A stretch of DNA of 64,000 nucleotides from Acidisarcina polymorpha (lineage in GTDB: Bacteria > Acidobacteriota > Terriglobia > Terriglobales > Acidobacteriaceae), in assembly GCF_003330725.1 (NCBI RefSeq), contig NZ_CP030840.1:6628116-6692115 (forward strand). The letters are read 5' to 3'. Within the stretch, counting starts at the first letter, position 1. Every line of letters begins with the position of its first letter. Below the pieces are notes generated by a model. It was not told the origin of the DNA. It did no database searches and saw only the letters and a program-made list of their open reading frames with translations. The position numbers and the translations under genes were made by a program. Below are positions 8,973 through 18,177 of this stretch, piece after piece.

Positions 8973-10015
8973 ATGAATAAGCCAGCGCAGCACCTCATCG
9001 CTGAAGTCCCACGCAGACAGTCCAAGTTTGAGATCACGATCGGCATCGACCTTGGCGACGTCTGGAGTCATTACTGCACCCTCAACCAGGACGGAAAAGT
9101 GGTCGACCGTGGCCGCCTAAGAACTACCCCGAGGCCATCGAAAAGTGGTTCACCGACGTGGCTCCAGCGCGGGTTGCGATGGAGGCTGGAACAGACTCGA
9201 TCTGGATCAGCGCGTAGTTGCAGGAACTAGGTCACGAAGTCATCGTGGCAAACGTTCGCGAGTTGCGGGCGATCTCACACAGTGACCGGAAGAGCGATCA
9301 GGTCGATGCTGAGAAACTGGCAACATATGCCCGACTTGATCCGAACATCCTTGGTCCGATTGCCATCGCACCGTCGAGCAACAGCAGGCTCCAACTCTGA
9401 TCCGTGCGCGAGCGCTGCTGGTGCGACTGCTACCGCTTCGTTGAATGCCGTTCGTGGTCTGACGAAGTCGTCCGGCCCCCGTACGCCTACCTCCGCCACA
9501 ACGTGCTTGGCCCAGCGCAGCCTGGCCGTTATGCCGACTGCACTGGCACAGGCGCTCGGTCCGGTACTTCAGCAGATCGCGGAGATGACAGTAAAGATCA
9601 AGCTGTACGATCGGCAGATCCAACGGCTCGGCCGAACCGAGTATCCAGAGACCGCCCTAACCTTCGTTTGACGCTCGAAAGTAAAGAGAGGTTCGGACGA
9701 AGTCGACGACGTCGGGTGCTATCTGGGTCTGCGACCGCGTCGAAGTCGGTCTGGAGATCATGACCCGCAGCTCGGCATCACCCACGCCGGTAACGCCTAT
9801 CTCCGAAGTCTGCTGATCGAGTGCTCCAATCACATTCTTCGACCGCACGGACGAGACTCGGTCTTACGACTGTGGGGCCTGCGCCTAGCCGCCCGAGGTG
9901 GCAAGCAGGCCAGAAGTAAGGCCGTCGTTGCCGTTGCCCGCAAGCTTGCGGTGATGCTCATCATCTCTGGGGGACCCAAGCTACGTATATGCCGTTATAC
10001 GAACTAGCTGCTTGA
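8973..10015 (+). pseudogene. IS110-family transposase remnant
   Basis: A DEDD-type IS110-family transposase, broken by an in-frame stop and several frameshifts. Recognisable in order: the catalytic entry FEITIGIDLGDVWSHY, the RVAMEAGTDSIWISA block, LQELGHEVIVANVREL, the second acidic block HSDRKSDQVDAEKLATYARL, a helical linker with IAEMTVKIKLYDRQI, and the C-terminal domain with HAGNAYLRSLLIECS, RGGKQARSKAVVAVARKLAV and a final PLYELAA before a stop at 10013-10015. Intact members are about 330-350 residues, which this span would encode. No terminal repeats are expected for IS110, and none were located. The element cannot transpose on its own. Confidence 0.88.
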
Positions 10016-10305
10016 GAGATCAACATGTTCGCCCGTTGCAACGACACCGTGTTCCGACTGCGAGCCGACTTCGGCCTTCGAGGCCGACCGATAGATGGCA
10101 GCATCGACTCTCCTCTCCCCCCAGCCAGCACCGAGCTTGCATGAATACAGCTCATCAAGAGTGCGAATAGAAACACGGTGGAGAGCGACGAAACCAAGAA
10201 CAACAACCAAAGCAAAAGCCCTATGAAGGAAAAAACAAAGAACAATCCTTGCCACCATTGACCTGCTCATAAAAGTCGGCTTCTCCGGACTTAAGCAGCG
10301 TTCCG
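10016..10305. other. Gap after IS110 remnant, no supported gene
   Basis: Two overlapping minus-strand frames (9961-10245 and 10004-10270) begin with hydrophobic residues but turn into low-complexity, arginine-rich sequence and run into the transposase remnant. They have no family resemblance. I see no gene here; it may be the flank of the insertion element. Confidence 0.4.
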
Positions 10306-12255
10306 CTAAGGTGTCAGGCGGTAAAGATCGACGCCCCCGCTGTAATTCGGGACGTAAATTTGTCCGCCGTCAATGATTGGCGGGTTGAACTTATTGAAAA
10401 GAAACGGAATGCCCTGCGCCTGCGAATCCCAGAGTAGCTTCAAGGAGCCATCGGCGGCCAGGTGGATCGGATCGTAGATTAGGAGGCGCCCGTTGGTCTT
10501 ATCCTGGTTGGCGTCGTTATAGGGGATTGTGCAGACGAGAATGGCGGAATTGGGATCGGATCCATTGCTGGAGCCTGAGCAGAAGCCGCCGGTCATACCG
10601 CCATGGTGGGTAGCGGTGTGCGGGGTCTCGATGCTGGCGACTTGGTTCCCTTGGGCTAGATAGGTGAGCTGACCGTTCAGTGACACTTTCCACTTGTGAA
10701 GCTGATAGTTCTCACCCCAGGCGAAGATGGTCCATGCCTGCAGAAGCGGGTCAAAGAACTGTACCGGCGTCATATGCATGTGCGCGGTGACACCCCAAGG
10801 GAAGAAGTTGAGCGTTTTAGGATCTTTCGGGCATGGATCCACGGGGCCAGGATCTACGGTGAGCCATACAGGCGGCCCGGCGAGTTTCGTGCAGTTGGCT
10901 GGCGGATTCTTCAGGTCTTTCAGAGTGGTGCCGCCCATGGAAGCTGTTTTGATTGGGTAGGCGATGCCGTCCTTGCCGCTGGCTATACAGATGCCGAGGG
11001 AAAAAATACACGCTGGGCCTGCCGAGCCCCAGTCTTCGTCAGACCAATCTCCAGTAGGAATCTTGGGATACACACGGACAACCAGATTGCCCTTCGCATC
11101 GACGGCGCTTTTGGTGACTGCGCCTTTGAAGGACATGTTCATGGAGGCCCCAACAGGCCGATTCATGGCCATCATCGGCTCACTAGGAGCGCTGACGCCC
11201 GCCAGCTTTCCCTGAGGAGCTGGTTGGCCGCTGCTACGGGCTAGGTCGGTCCAAGGTGTCCAGTGGTCCACGACGCGAATGCCGCCTTGGTTCTGAGCGG
11301 AGGGCGGAGTGTAGTGGAGCTTCAGGAACGATTCGGCCCACTGGGCGGCCCCATCGAAATCGCCATTGCCTGTAATGACGTACAGGTTGCCGTCAGGGTC
11401 GGCCGCAGCACCCTGGCCGGCCATCCAAATTCCGGCACCTGCGCCGGAAGTTGTGGCAAAGAGCGCTGTCTCTTTATCGGTGGCGACGTCGAAAGCGAAG
11501 CAGTAGCCTGCGGCTCCGGGATCGGTTTCGTTGATGGTCCCGGAGCAGCCGAAGACCGTTTTGAGGCCGTTTACATCGGTCTCGAGGAGAGACGAGCGCT
11601 GCTTGCGAGGAAATGCGTTGAAGTCTGCGCCGTTGCTTGTGCCCTGGATCATGACAGGATCGGCGACCAGCGTGCCGTCGCCGACATTCAGGACGAACAT
11701 GAAATAGCGCGCAACTTTGGCCTCAGTCGATGCGGGCGCTGGAGGCAGCGGCGTGCCCTGTGCGTTGGGCACGATCCAGCAGACCTGGTAGAGGCGCTTG
11801 AGGTCTGGGTCGATGACGCCGGTGGACAAACAACCCCAGAACTGGTTGATCTGCCACATGTCGATGGCTTTGGTGCCGGTTATTGGTGTTCCCAGGACAG
11901 TTTGCCAGATGCCGGAGCCATCATGGGCGTCGACGCCGCGAACGACGTTGGCCATTGACGGAAGTACAAGGACATCGCGCACGCCGAGTGGAGTGGTGAC
12001 CTGTGGAAGGATCAGTGGCTGTGCTTCCATGCCGCGGGCGTCATTTCCCCCCAAGGCAATGATGGTGCTTCGCACAATGCCCTTCGTGCCGACGGAGGCC
12101 TGTGTCAGCTGCGTTTCGTGGGAATTCCAACCGCTGCGGGCGTTGTCCATAGAGTGAGTCAGCCATGGCACTATGGTTTGCGCAGAAAGGGAGGATATAG
12201 AGATCAGAAAGATCGAAGCGACGACAATTCGCTGCAGGCTAGTGGAGATGCTCAT
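10306..12255 (-). CDS. Secreted PQQ-like beta-propeller protein
   Basis: A 649-residue exported protein. An N-terminal signal peptide (VVASIFLISISSLSAQ, cut after SAQ) precedes a repeat-rich propeller body typical of PQQ-binding-like/outer-membrane assembly YVTN-type folds. Typical blades are seen in VVRGVDAHDGSGIWQTVLG, CFAFDVATDKETALFATTS, DPDGNLYVITGNGDFDGA, GWSVDAKG-like AVDAKGNLVVRVY, and YVPNYSGGVDLYRL at the end. Cysteines are numerous, which fits a periplasmic or extracellular place. AGGAGAAC lies ahead of the ATG at 12255. It follows the GH13 gene on the same strand by 79 bases and is probably cotranscribed with it. No complete PQQ-dehydrogenase active site could be recognised, so an enzymatic role is not claimed. 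Confidence 0.78.
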   Translation of the reverse strand: MSISTSLQRIVVASIFLISISSLSAQTIVPWLTHSMDNARSGWNSHETQLTQASVGTKGIVRSTIIALGGNDARGMEAQPLILPQVTTPLGVRDVLVLPSMANVVRGVDAHDGSGIWQTVLGTPITGTKAIDMWQINQFWGCLSTGVIDPDLKRLYQVCWIVPNAQGTPLPPAPASTEAKVARYFMFVLNVGDGTLVADPVMIQGTSNGADFNAFPRKQRSSLLETDVNGLKTVFGCSGTINETDPGAAGYCFAFDVATDKETALFATTSGAGAGIWMAGQGAAADPDGNLYVITGNGDFDGAAQWAESFLKLHYTPPSAQNQGGIRVVDHWTPWTDLARSSGQPAPQGKLAGVSAPSEPMMAMNRPVGASMNMSFKGAVTKSAVDAKGNLVVRVYPKIPTGDWSDEDWGSAGPACIFSLGICIASGKDGIAYPIKTASMGGTTLKDLKNPPANCTKLAGPPVWLTVDPGPVDPCPKDPKTLNFFPWGVTAHMHMTPVQFFDPLLQAWTIFAWGENYQLHKWKVSLNGQLTYLAQGNQVASIETPHTATHHGGMTGGFCSGSSNGSDPNSAILVCTIPYNDANQDKTNGRLLIYDPIHLAADGSLKLLWDSQAQGIPFLFNKFNPPIIDGGQIYVPNYSGGVDLYRLTP

Positions 12256-12334
12256 CGTTGTTCTCCTGTACAGGTGATGCGTCTATCGGTGGTTCTGCTC
12301 ATGGGACCGCTGTTGGGGGTAAGTTAGGGGCCAA

Positions 12335-14203
12335 TTACGCGTCCTGGGACAGGATGATCGCGGAGTATGGTCCTATCCCGATGTTGGCGACATATGGGAG
12401 ATTGTCCGTTCCACCGCTGGTAGCAGTCGTGTCGTAGCTGAACCAGTTGCCGAAGTATGCGTCGTATCCGCTCCAGTCGCTGTTGAAGCGAACCTTCCAG
12501 AGGCCCGGTCGGGGAAGACCCAAGAAGTAGTTTGTGCATCCCTGGTTGCCGAAGTTCAAGATGACGACCACATCATCTCCAGCACCGCCTTGATCCCAGC
12601 GGTGATACGCGAGAACCTTCGATGTGTTATCCACTTTGAAAATGTTCGTGTTTTGTCCGCGGAGTCCGCGCGTGTTGTTGAACCAATTGCGGCGAAGGTG
12701 AATGAGGTCACGATAGAGGTTGGTGATTCCAGTGAACTGCCATGCGTGCGCCCAGTCCATCATGTAGTTCACGTTCCACGCACCCCATGCGAGAAATTCC
12801 TGTCCCATGAAGAGCATCGGGATGCCGGGCGAGGTGAAGAGAGCAACTGCACCAAGTGTCGAACGTTTCTTCGAAAACCAGCTATCGGCCTTGCCGGGCC
12901 AGATCATTTCAGGCACCCGCGCCATCGGCGGGTTGGCGGTTGCGTCTACGCTGTCGTGAGACTCTGTGTAGATAACTCGCTGGAAGGCATTCTGGTTATA
13001 ACTTTGCCCGATCACGAAAGCGACAGCCTGCATGTCGCGAGCACTGTCGTCTTGTGCGGTCATCGCATCGTGGAGCTTCCAGAAGAAGCTGATGCCCCAT
13101 TGTGCGCCGAAGCCAGTTCCGCCGGCGCCTGTGGATTTGGTAATCCATTCGTTGTCCTTGAGATCTTCGGCGATGGTGATCTTCCAGCCTTGTCTCTGAT
13201 CGATGAGATCATTTATCCATTGGCAAATCGACCAGCCATCATTTAGATCATGGGCCGGATCATTGTTGTTGTCGTAGACATTGCGAATTGAACCTACAGA
13301 ATCCCAGCGCAAACCGTCTGCGTAGCGCTGCTCCAGCCAACGCAGGGCATTGTCGCGAATGTACTGCCGGACCTCGCCGCGTCCGTAGTCGAAGCGGTCG
13401 CCCCAACTCGTCTCGCGCCGCCAGTCGTTGTAGAAGTAAATCCCGCCAAACTCTGGCGAGGCTGACCATCCGTCGAACTTCCACATCGTGTCCGCGTCCG
13501 CGCCGAGATGGTTGTAGACAACGTCGACGATTACGGCGATACCGCGCTGATGCGCTTGATGGACAAGTTCGCGGAAGCCGTCTGGGCCGCCAAACTCATG
13601 CTCAATCGCGAACATGTAGGCGTAGTTGTAACCGGCGTCGAGCGGGATATCGAACTCGAAGAGCGGCATTAACTCAATGGCATTAACGCCGAGGCCTTGC
13701 AGGTAGTCGAGCTTCGCCGCAATGGATGCGAAAGAGCCTGTCTTTAGGCCATTTGGGTCCGTAAAGGCTGCTCCGGAATCGGAGACGAATGTACGAACGT
13801 TGATCTCATAGATCACCATCTCGTTCCAGTTCGGCATTGTGTAGCCGGGAACATCGGCGAGCGCCTCATTGTTTGCGGCGATCACGCCGTTCAGGGTTCC
13901 CTGGCCGTTTCGTATGATTTGGCGGGCGTAGGGATCCATTCTCCACGGCTGCCAGCCGGATGGAGCCTGAGGGTTTTGCAGATAGAACAGGTACTGGTTG
14001 CCAACCAGCGCATTCGGAATATCGACTGACCAATAATCGTTGCCCTCCGAAAAGAGAGCATCGTTGTCAGACGACCAGTTGTTGAACGTTCCAGCTACGA
14101 AGACGTCAGCGGCGAAGGGCGCCCAGACCCTGAATGTTACTCCCGAAGCGGCAACATCCTGATACGGTGTAGCGCCCATGAACGGGCGTTGCGATGGCGG
14201 CAT
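12335..14203 (-). CDS. GH13 alpha-glucan enzyme with N-terminal CBM48-like domain
   Basis: A 622-residue glycoside hydrolase family 13 protein, most like 1,4-alpha-glucan branching enzymes or alpha-amylases. The N-terminal Ig-like CBM48/E-set region (GVTFRVWAPFAADVFVAGTF) is followed by the (beta/alpha)8 barrel. All four GH13 regions are visible: I, DVVYNHLG; II with the nucleophile, GLRWDSVG; III with the acid/base, ITIAEDLKD; IV, YTESHDSVD. A C-terminal beta domain follows (VVVILNFGN). There is no signal peptide, so it is cytoplasmic. The start is ATG at 14203, preceded by GAGGAG; the longer frame to 14254 lacks this. It is probably first in an operon with the secreted propeller protein. 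It could act in glycogen metabolism; the exact bond specificity is uncertain. Confidence 0.88.
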   Translation of the reverse strand: MPPSQRPFMGATPYQDVAASGVTFRVWAPFAADVFVAGTFNNWSSDNDALFSEGNDYWSVDIPNALVGNQYLFYLQNPQAPSGWQPWRMDPYARQIIRNGQGTLNGVIAANNEALADVPGYTMPNWNEMVIYEINVRTFVSDSGAAFTDPNGLKTGSFASIAAKLDYLQGLGVNAIELMPLFEFDIPLDAGYNYAYMFAIEHEFGGPDGFRELVHQAHQRGIAVIVDVVYNHLGADADTMWKFDGWSASPEFGGIYFYNDWRRETSWGDRFDYGRGEVRQYIRDNALRWLEQRYADGLRWDSVGSIRNVYDNNNDPAHDLNDGWSICQWINDLIDQRQGWKITIAEDLKDNEWITKSTGAGGTGFGAQWGISFFWKLHDAMTAQDDSARDMQAVAFVIGQSYNQNAFQRVIYTESHDSVDATANPPMARVPEMIWPGKADSWFSKKRSTLGAVALFTSPGIPMLFMGQEFLAWGAWNVNYMMDWAHAWQFTGITNLYRDLIHLRRNWFNNTRGLRGQNTNIFKVDNTSKVLAYHRWDQGGAGDDVVVILNFGNQGCTNYFLGLPRPGLWKVRFNSDWSGYDAYFGNWFSYDTTATSGGTDNLPYVANIGIGPYSAIILSQDA

Positions 14204-14527
14204 TGACGGCTCCTCAGGACTGCGGAAGATGCGCTGCAGACAGCACTGATGCAACCAAGCTAGAAACGACGTGGCCCGGGTCAGATGAGAAGTTCGGTTA
14301 TTTGAGCTTACATCAAGACCCTGAAAGCACGAGGAGATGAGGTCTGCCGATTTGCCTACATTTACGCAAAGGGACAGTCTTCACGCTATAGCTATTTTTA
14401 CTTTGAGTCTCCTGGGGATCAAGCCTTCACGGACGGCAAGCTATCTGCGCCGCACTCGGGCCGTTTCGTGGTCTGCATAGCCGCTTTCCGACTCTGCGTT
14501 CCATTTCACCTTCCAAAGGACAGTCCA
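14204..14527. other. Intergenic region upstream of GH13 and the MoxR triad
   Basis: This 324-bp divergent region separates the minus-strand GH13 gene from the plus-strand ATPase operon. A plus frame from about 14302 stays open into the ATPase gene (FAYIYAKGQSSRYSYFYF) but has no convincing start and no family likeness. I take the region as regulatory DNA, with AAAGGA (14515-14520) as the ribosome binding site for the ATPase. Confidence 0.4.
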
Positions 14528-15526
14528 ATGAAACCCTCCATGCTCTACGAAGCGCTTCAGGCGCTGATCGGCGAACGTGTGCCCCTTCACCTCTGGGGAT
14601 CGTGCGGCGTCGGCAAATCACAGATAGTTTTCCAGGTTGCGAATGACACCAACCGCGAGTTTCGGGACATACGTGCAGGGCAGCTCGACCCAGTCGATCT
14701 GCGCGGTCTGCCTCATATCGCCTCGCAGCAGACAGAATGGGCGCCCCCTAAGTTCCTTCCCATAAGTGGTGAAGGGATCCTCTTTCTGGATGAACTGACT
14801 TCGGCACCACAGATGACCCAGGCGGCCTGCTATCAGCTAGTGCTCGACAGACGTCTTGGCGAGTATGTGCTGCCTGACGGCTGGGTGGTCATTGCAGCTG
14901 GCAATCCTGCTTCTGAAAGAGGCGTGCACTTCTCCATGCCACGACCGCTCCGGAATCGTTTCGTCCATCTGCATCTGGAAGCCGATCTCCCGGAATGGTG
15001 CCGTTGGGCAGTGCGTGCGGGCGTACGTTCCGAGATCATTGCGTTCCTTCGCTTCAAGCCCGCATTACTCCACGATGGGGACGTTACCTCCGACCAGAAT
15101 GCTTGGCCCACGCCGCGCTCATGGCAGATGGCCTCGAATGTTTTGAAGGGCATGTCCGGCAAGGTTGGCTCTGCCGCGGTCGAAATCGAAGCGGAACTGC
15201 TAGAGGGCACCATCGGACCTGCTGCAACGGCGGAGTTTGTCGGGTTCCTACGGCTATTCCGAGAGTTGCCTTCGATCGACGAGATCCTGCTCAACCCCGA
15301 TAAAGCTCCGCTTCCCAGCGAGCCGTCAGCGCAGATTGCGATTGCAACAGCACTGGGACGAGCTTTATCCGATCATTCCGTCGCGAAAGGACTTGCCTAC
15401 CTGGACCGCATGCCAGCAGAGATGCGTGTTCTCGCCATGCGCGACGCCGCAGCACGCGATCGTGCGATCACTAGCACGCCGGAGTTCATTCGCTTCGGCA
15501 TTCAACATGCGGAGGTCATCCAATGA
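14528..15526 (+). CDS. MoxR-like AAA+ ATPase (AAA_5 type)
   Basis: A 332-residue AAA+ protein, expected to use ATP to remodel partner proteins. Walker A is seen as HLWGSCGVGKSQI (residues about 21-33) and Walker B as GILFLDELTSA (about 86-96). Sensor 1 lies in VVIAAGNPASERG (about 122-134), and the arginine-finger region in MPRPLRNRFVHLHL (about 139-152). The PTPRSW block near residue 198 is usual for MoxR-type sensor 2 contexts. The ATG at 14528 has AAAGGA seven bases upstream; the longer frame at 14468 is rejected. Its stop overlaps the next start (ATGA, 15523-15526), so the two are translationally coupled. MoxR-type ATPases typically work with VWA-domain proteins, and one is encoded two genes downstream. 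Confidence 0.88.
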   Translation: MKPSMLYEALQALIGERVPLHLWGSCGVGKSQIVFQVANDTNREFRDIRAGQLDPVDLRGLPHIASQQTEWAPPKFLPISGEGILFLDELTSAPQMTQAACYQLVLDRRLGEYVLPDGWVVIAAGNPASERGVHFSMPRPLRNRFVHLHLEADLPEWCRWAVRAGVRSEIIAFLRFKPALLHDGDVTSDQNAWPTPRSWQMASNVLKGMSGKVGSAAVEIEAELLEGTIGPAATAEFVGFLRLFRELPSIDEILLNPDKAPLPSEPSAQIAIATALGRALSDHSVAKGLAYLDRMPAEMRVLAMRDAAARDRAITSTPEFIRFGIQHAEVIQ

Positions 15527-16467
15527 TTACTCAGAGGGCGATGCTGGCTGCTGTTCATATCAGCATCTGGACAGCGACTAAATACGACCGTAAGGTCAGC
15601 CGTGACGTGGCCAGCCAGCACGGCGCGCAGGAGCGCGCGGGCCGCTACAACAAGCAACTCCTCATGGGTGCGGCGCGGCTCGAAGAACTGAGAACACTGG
15701 CCGGCCAGATTCGACAGTATTTCTACAAGGTCACACTTCCTTGGTCGGACGAGGGACTTCGGCTTCTGTCCTCGCACTTCCTCTTCGAACTGAGCGAACG
15801 GATGCGTGAGTTCAAAGCGAACTTCTCTCACGGGGTGGAAGAGTTCCTCGATGTCTATCCGGGCTACATTCGAGAGGCCAGGGCAGAACTTGGGAGCCTC
15901 TTCCGCGAGGAGGATTATCCTTCGGTGGACAAGTTGCGCGAGAAATTCAGCGTCAACGTCGAGATTCTTCCCATCGCCACTGGGGACGACTTCCGAGTTA
16001 CGATGTCGGCGGAAGAACAGGCGCGCATTGCTCGTGAAATCGATGCGAACGTGAGGCAGCGACTTTCAAAGGGAAGCGAGGATCTTTGGAAGCGATTGAG
16101 GGCTGTGGTCGGTCACATGGTGGATCGGTTGAGCGAGCCCGAGTCGCGGTTCCATGCGACGCTGGTGACAAACATCCACGATCTTGTCTCTTTGTTGCCG
16201 CAACTGAACGTCAATCAGGATCCCGACCTTGACCGCTTCGCGACCCAGATTCGAGAGCGGCTTTGCAACTGTACGGCGCAAGAGCTGAGGAAGGATGATT
16301 CGCGTCGGAGCGCCACGGTCGCAGAGGCTGCGGGAATCGTCGCCGAAATGGATGAGGTGCTCGAATCGCGGATCCCGCAGAACTCTACCGTACCTGTCGA
16401 GATGCCGGAGCTCTCCGGCATCCTCGCCCATATGACTGCCTATATGGGCGAGTCGGTGGCACTATGA
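15523..16467 (+). CDS. Middle protein of MoxR-VWA triad (DUF3150-like, helical)
   Basis: A 314-residue, strongly helical and charged protein with no signal peptide or membrane segment. It recalls the DUF3150 family found beside AAA+ ATPases in accessory and phage-like regions; this match is by eye. Notable parts are ISIWTATKYDRKVSRDVA near the N-terminus, a hydrophobic core segment LPWSDEGLRLLSSHFLFEL, and a long C-terminal helical half ending ELSGILAHMTAYMGESVAL. Start and stop overlap both neighbours by four bases (ATGA), which indicates fixed stoichiometry with the ATPase and the VWA protein. No enzymatic motif is seen. A role as adaptor or substrate in the complex is inference. Confidence 0.7.
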   Translation: MITQRAMLAAVHISIWTATKYDRKVSRDVASQHGAQERAGRYNKQLLMGAARLEELRTLAGQIRQYFYKVTLPWSDEGLRLLSSHFLFELSERMREFKANFSHGVEEFLDVYPGYIREARAELGSLFREEDYPSVDKLREKFSVNVEILPIATGDDFRVTMSAEEQARIAREIDANVRQRLSKGSEDLWKRLRAVVGHMVDRLSEPESRFHATLVTNIHDLVSLLPQLNVNQDPDLDRFATQIRERLCNCTAQELRKDDSRRSATVAEAAGIVAEMDEVLESRIPQNSTVPVEMPELSGILAHMTAYMGESVAL

Positions 16468-17630
16468 GGCAATTGACTGCCGTGGAGAGCCGGATCCGGA
16501 AGGCGCGCACTACACTCCTCCTGGATCATCCTTTCTTTGGAACGCTCCTCTTCCGTCTTGCTGGCAAGGAGACCTCTTCCGTAGAAACAATGGCCACCGA
16601 CGGAGTCTCTCTCTTCTTTAACCCTGCCTTCGTCGACACCCTGGCGGCATCCGAGTTGGTGGGCGTTCTCGCGCACGAGGTCTTGCATCCCGCCCTCCAG
16701 CACCATACTCGCCGGGGAAACCGAAGCCCGAACCGCTGGAACGAAGCGTGTGATTACGCGATCAATCCACTGGTTTTGGATGCGGGTCTGTCCCTGCCCA
16801 AGGGCGTCCTGGTGGACAAGCGCTTCCGCGGTATGAGCGCTGAGAGGATCTACAATTTGCTTGACGCAGAGCAGAATGACAAAGCTGGAGACAAGCAGAG
16901 TTCGAGAGGCTCCGACGATCCCGTGGCGCCAATTACCGTAGGCGGAATTGGCCAAGTTCTGGATGCCCCGGAACCGAAATTTGCAGAAGACAAGGACATA
17001 GCAGAACAGGCACGCGATTGGCAGATCGCAGTCGAACAGGCGCAGACGCTTTCGAAGATCGCCGGCAAGGTCCCGGCAGGAGTCGAGCGGAGTCTGTTTG
17101 CCGCCGCGGAGGCGAACATCGATTGGCGTGAGTTGTTGCGCCGGTCATGGTCGGAGGCACTCCCTGCCGACTACTCATGGATGAGGCCAAACCGCCGCCA
17201 TCTCTGGCGTGGGCTCTACCTTCCCGGGATCACTCGGGATGGCGTCGGGGAAATAGTCGTTGCGGTAGACTGCTCGGGTTCGGTGAATGCAAGACAACTC
17301 TCTCTTTTTGAAGCGGAGATTCGATCTATTCTCGAGGGCCAGAGACCGGAGCGGGTCCATGTGCTTTACTTCGACACCCAGGTCCACAAAACCGACGTCT
17401 ATTCCTACGGTGAGCCGATCTGCCTGACTCCGGCGGGCGGCGGCGGGACCGATTTCAGGCCCTGTTTTCATTGGGTAGAGGAACATCAAGTACCTGCTCA
17501 AATGGTGGTCTTCTTGACGGATCTCCATGGGACTCTTCCTGAGGAAGAGCCTGACTACCCTGTGATCTGGGCATCCACGGGATCGCTCCGCGCTTCTTTC
17601 GGACAGGTCGTACCGATGCGGGCTGCTTAG
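16464..17630 (+). CDS. Metallopeptidase-like/VWA protein (DUF2201 type)
   Basis: A 388-residue two-domain protein. The N-terminal part carries a zinc-metallopeptidase signature, GVLAHEVLHPALQHHTRR (HExxH-like HEVLH, residues about 70-75), followed by a helical region NEACDYAINPLVLDAG. The C-terminal part is a von Willebrand A domain with the MIDAS start VVAVDCSGSVNA (DxSxS), a GGGGTDF threonine-aspartate site and FLTDLHG. This arrangement matches DUF2201/VWA-like proteins paired with MoxR ATPases. It is the third gene of a coupled operon (ATGA overlap at 16464). The MIDAS residues look complete, so divalent-metal-dependent partner binding is plausible. Whether the HEVLH site is a working peptidase cannot be told from sequence. 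Confidence 0.85.
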   Translation: MRQLTAVESRIRKARTTLLLDHPFFGTLLFRLAGKETSSVETMATDGVSLFFNPAFVDTLAASELVGVLAHEVLHPALQHHTRRGNRSPNRWNEACDYAINPLVLDAGLSLPKGVLVDKRFRGMSAERIYNLLDAEQNDKAGDKQSSRGSDDPVAPITVGGIGQVLDAPEPKFAEDKDIAEQARDWQIAVEQAQTLSKIAGKVPAGVERSLFAAAEANIDWRELLRRSWSEALPADYSWMRPNRRHLWRGLYLPGITRDGVGEIVVAVDCSGSVNARQLSLFEAEIRSILEGQRPERVHVLYFDTQVHKTDVYSYGEPICLTPAGGGGTDFRPCFHWVEEHQVPAQMVVFLTDLHGTLPEEEPDYPVIWASTGSLRASFGQVVPMRAA

Positions 17631-18177
17631 GCCTGCATCGGTACATCTTGCTGGACAAGAACTTAGAGAAGGCGCGGGACCAGTGTGAACGTCATCGAGC
17701 TGAACTCGACATGCCCGAAGTATTCCAGGTGTAGCAGCGAACAGCTTCCAACGGCGAAAACACTGAGTCTTGATCTTCAGATCCTGAACGGACGACGTCC
17801 GAAGATGGGCAGGCCGCTTCGCCGGCATTTGGAGCGCTCAAACGTCGGACCGCTTCGATCGAAGACCTTCGTTCGGTCTCGAGGGTTCGGAACGTCGGGG
17901 AGTATCGCAAGGAACTGACTGAAGGCAGGCTATGCTCCCAGTTCAATCGAGCCGCTCTATCCTGGATGTAAATTGATCGCGGCTTCACTTCCAGGGACCT
18001 CAGGATCCATTTCTGTCTGGAGGCAAGACGAAGGCATCGGTCTTGGCTCAAGCGACCATGCGAACCTGGCAGCCTGTCGCTGTATTCTCAGCCGGTGCTC
18101 CGCGCAGTCCGCAAAAAGTAGGTCATTCGTAAACCAATTTTCAAAGCCGCGCGGAGGGTCCGGTCTTCCTATGGGAC
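17631..18177. other. 547-bp region without a supported gene
   Basis: Short frames occur on both strands but lack start signals and family features. One plus frame around 17780-17960 reads ALKRRTASIEDL and EYRKELTEGRLCSQFN before a stop and may be the tail of a lost gene. No RNA gene or repeat was recognised. Confidence 0.4.

Noticed and set aside
9961-10270. Two hydrophobic minus-strand ORFs beside the IS110 remnant
   Set aside because: They overlap the transposase end, lack ribosome sites and become low-complexity; likely shadows.
14302-14527. Open plus frame leading into the MoxR gene
   Set aside because: No start codon with a ribosome site and no family likeness; the ATPase has its own good start at 14528.
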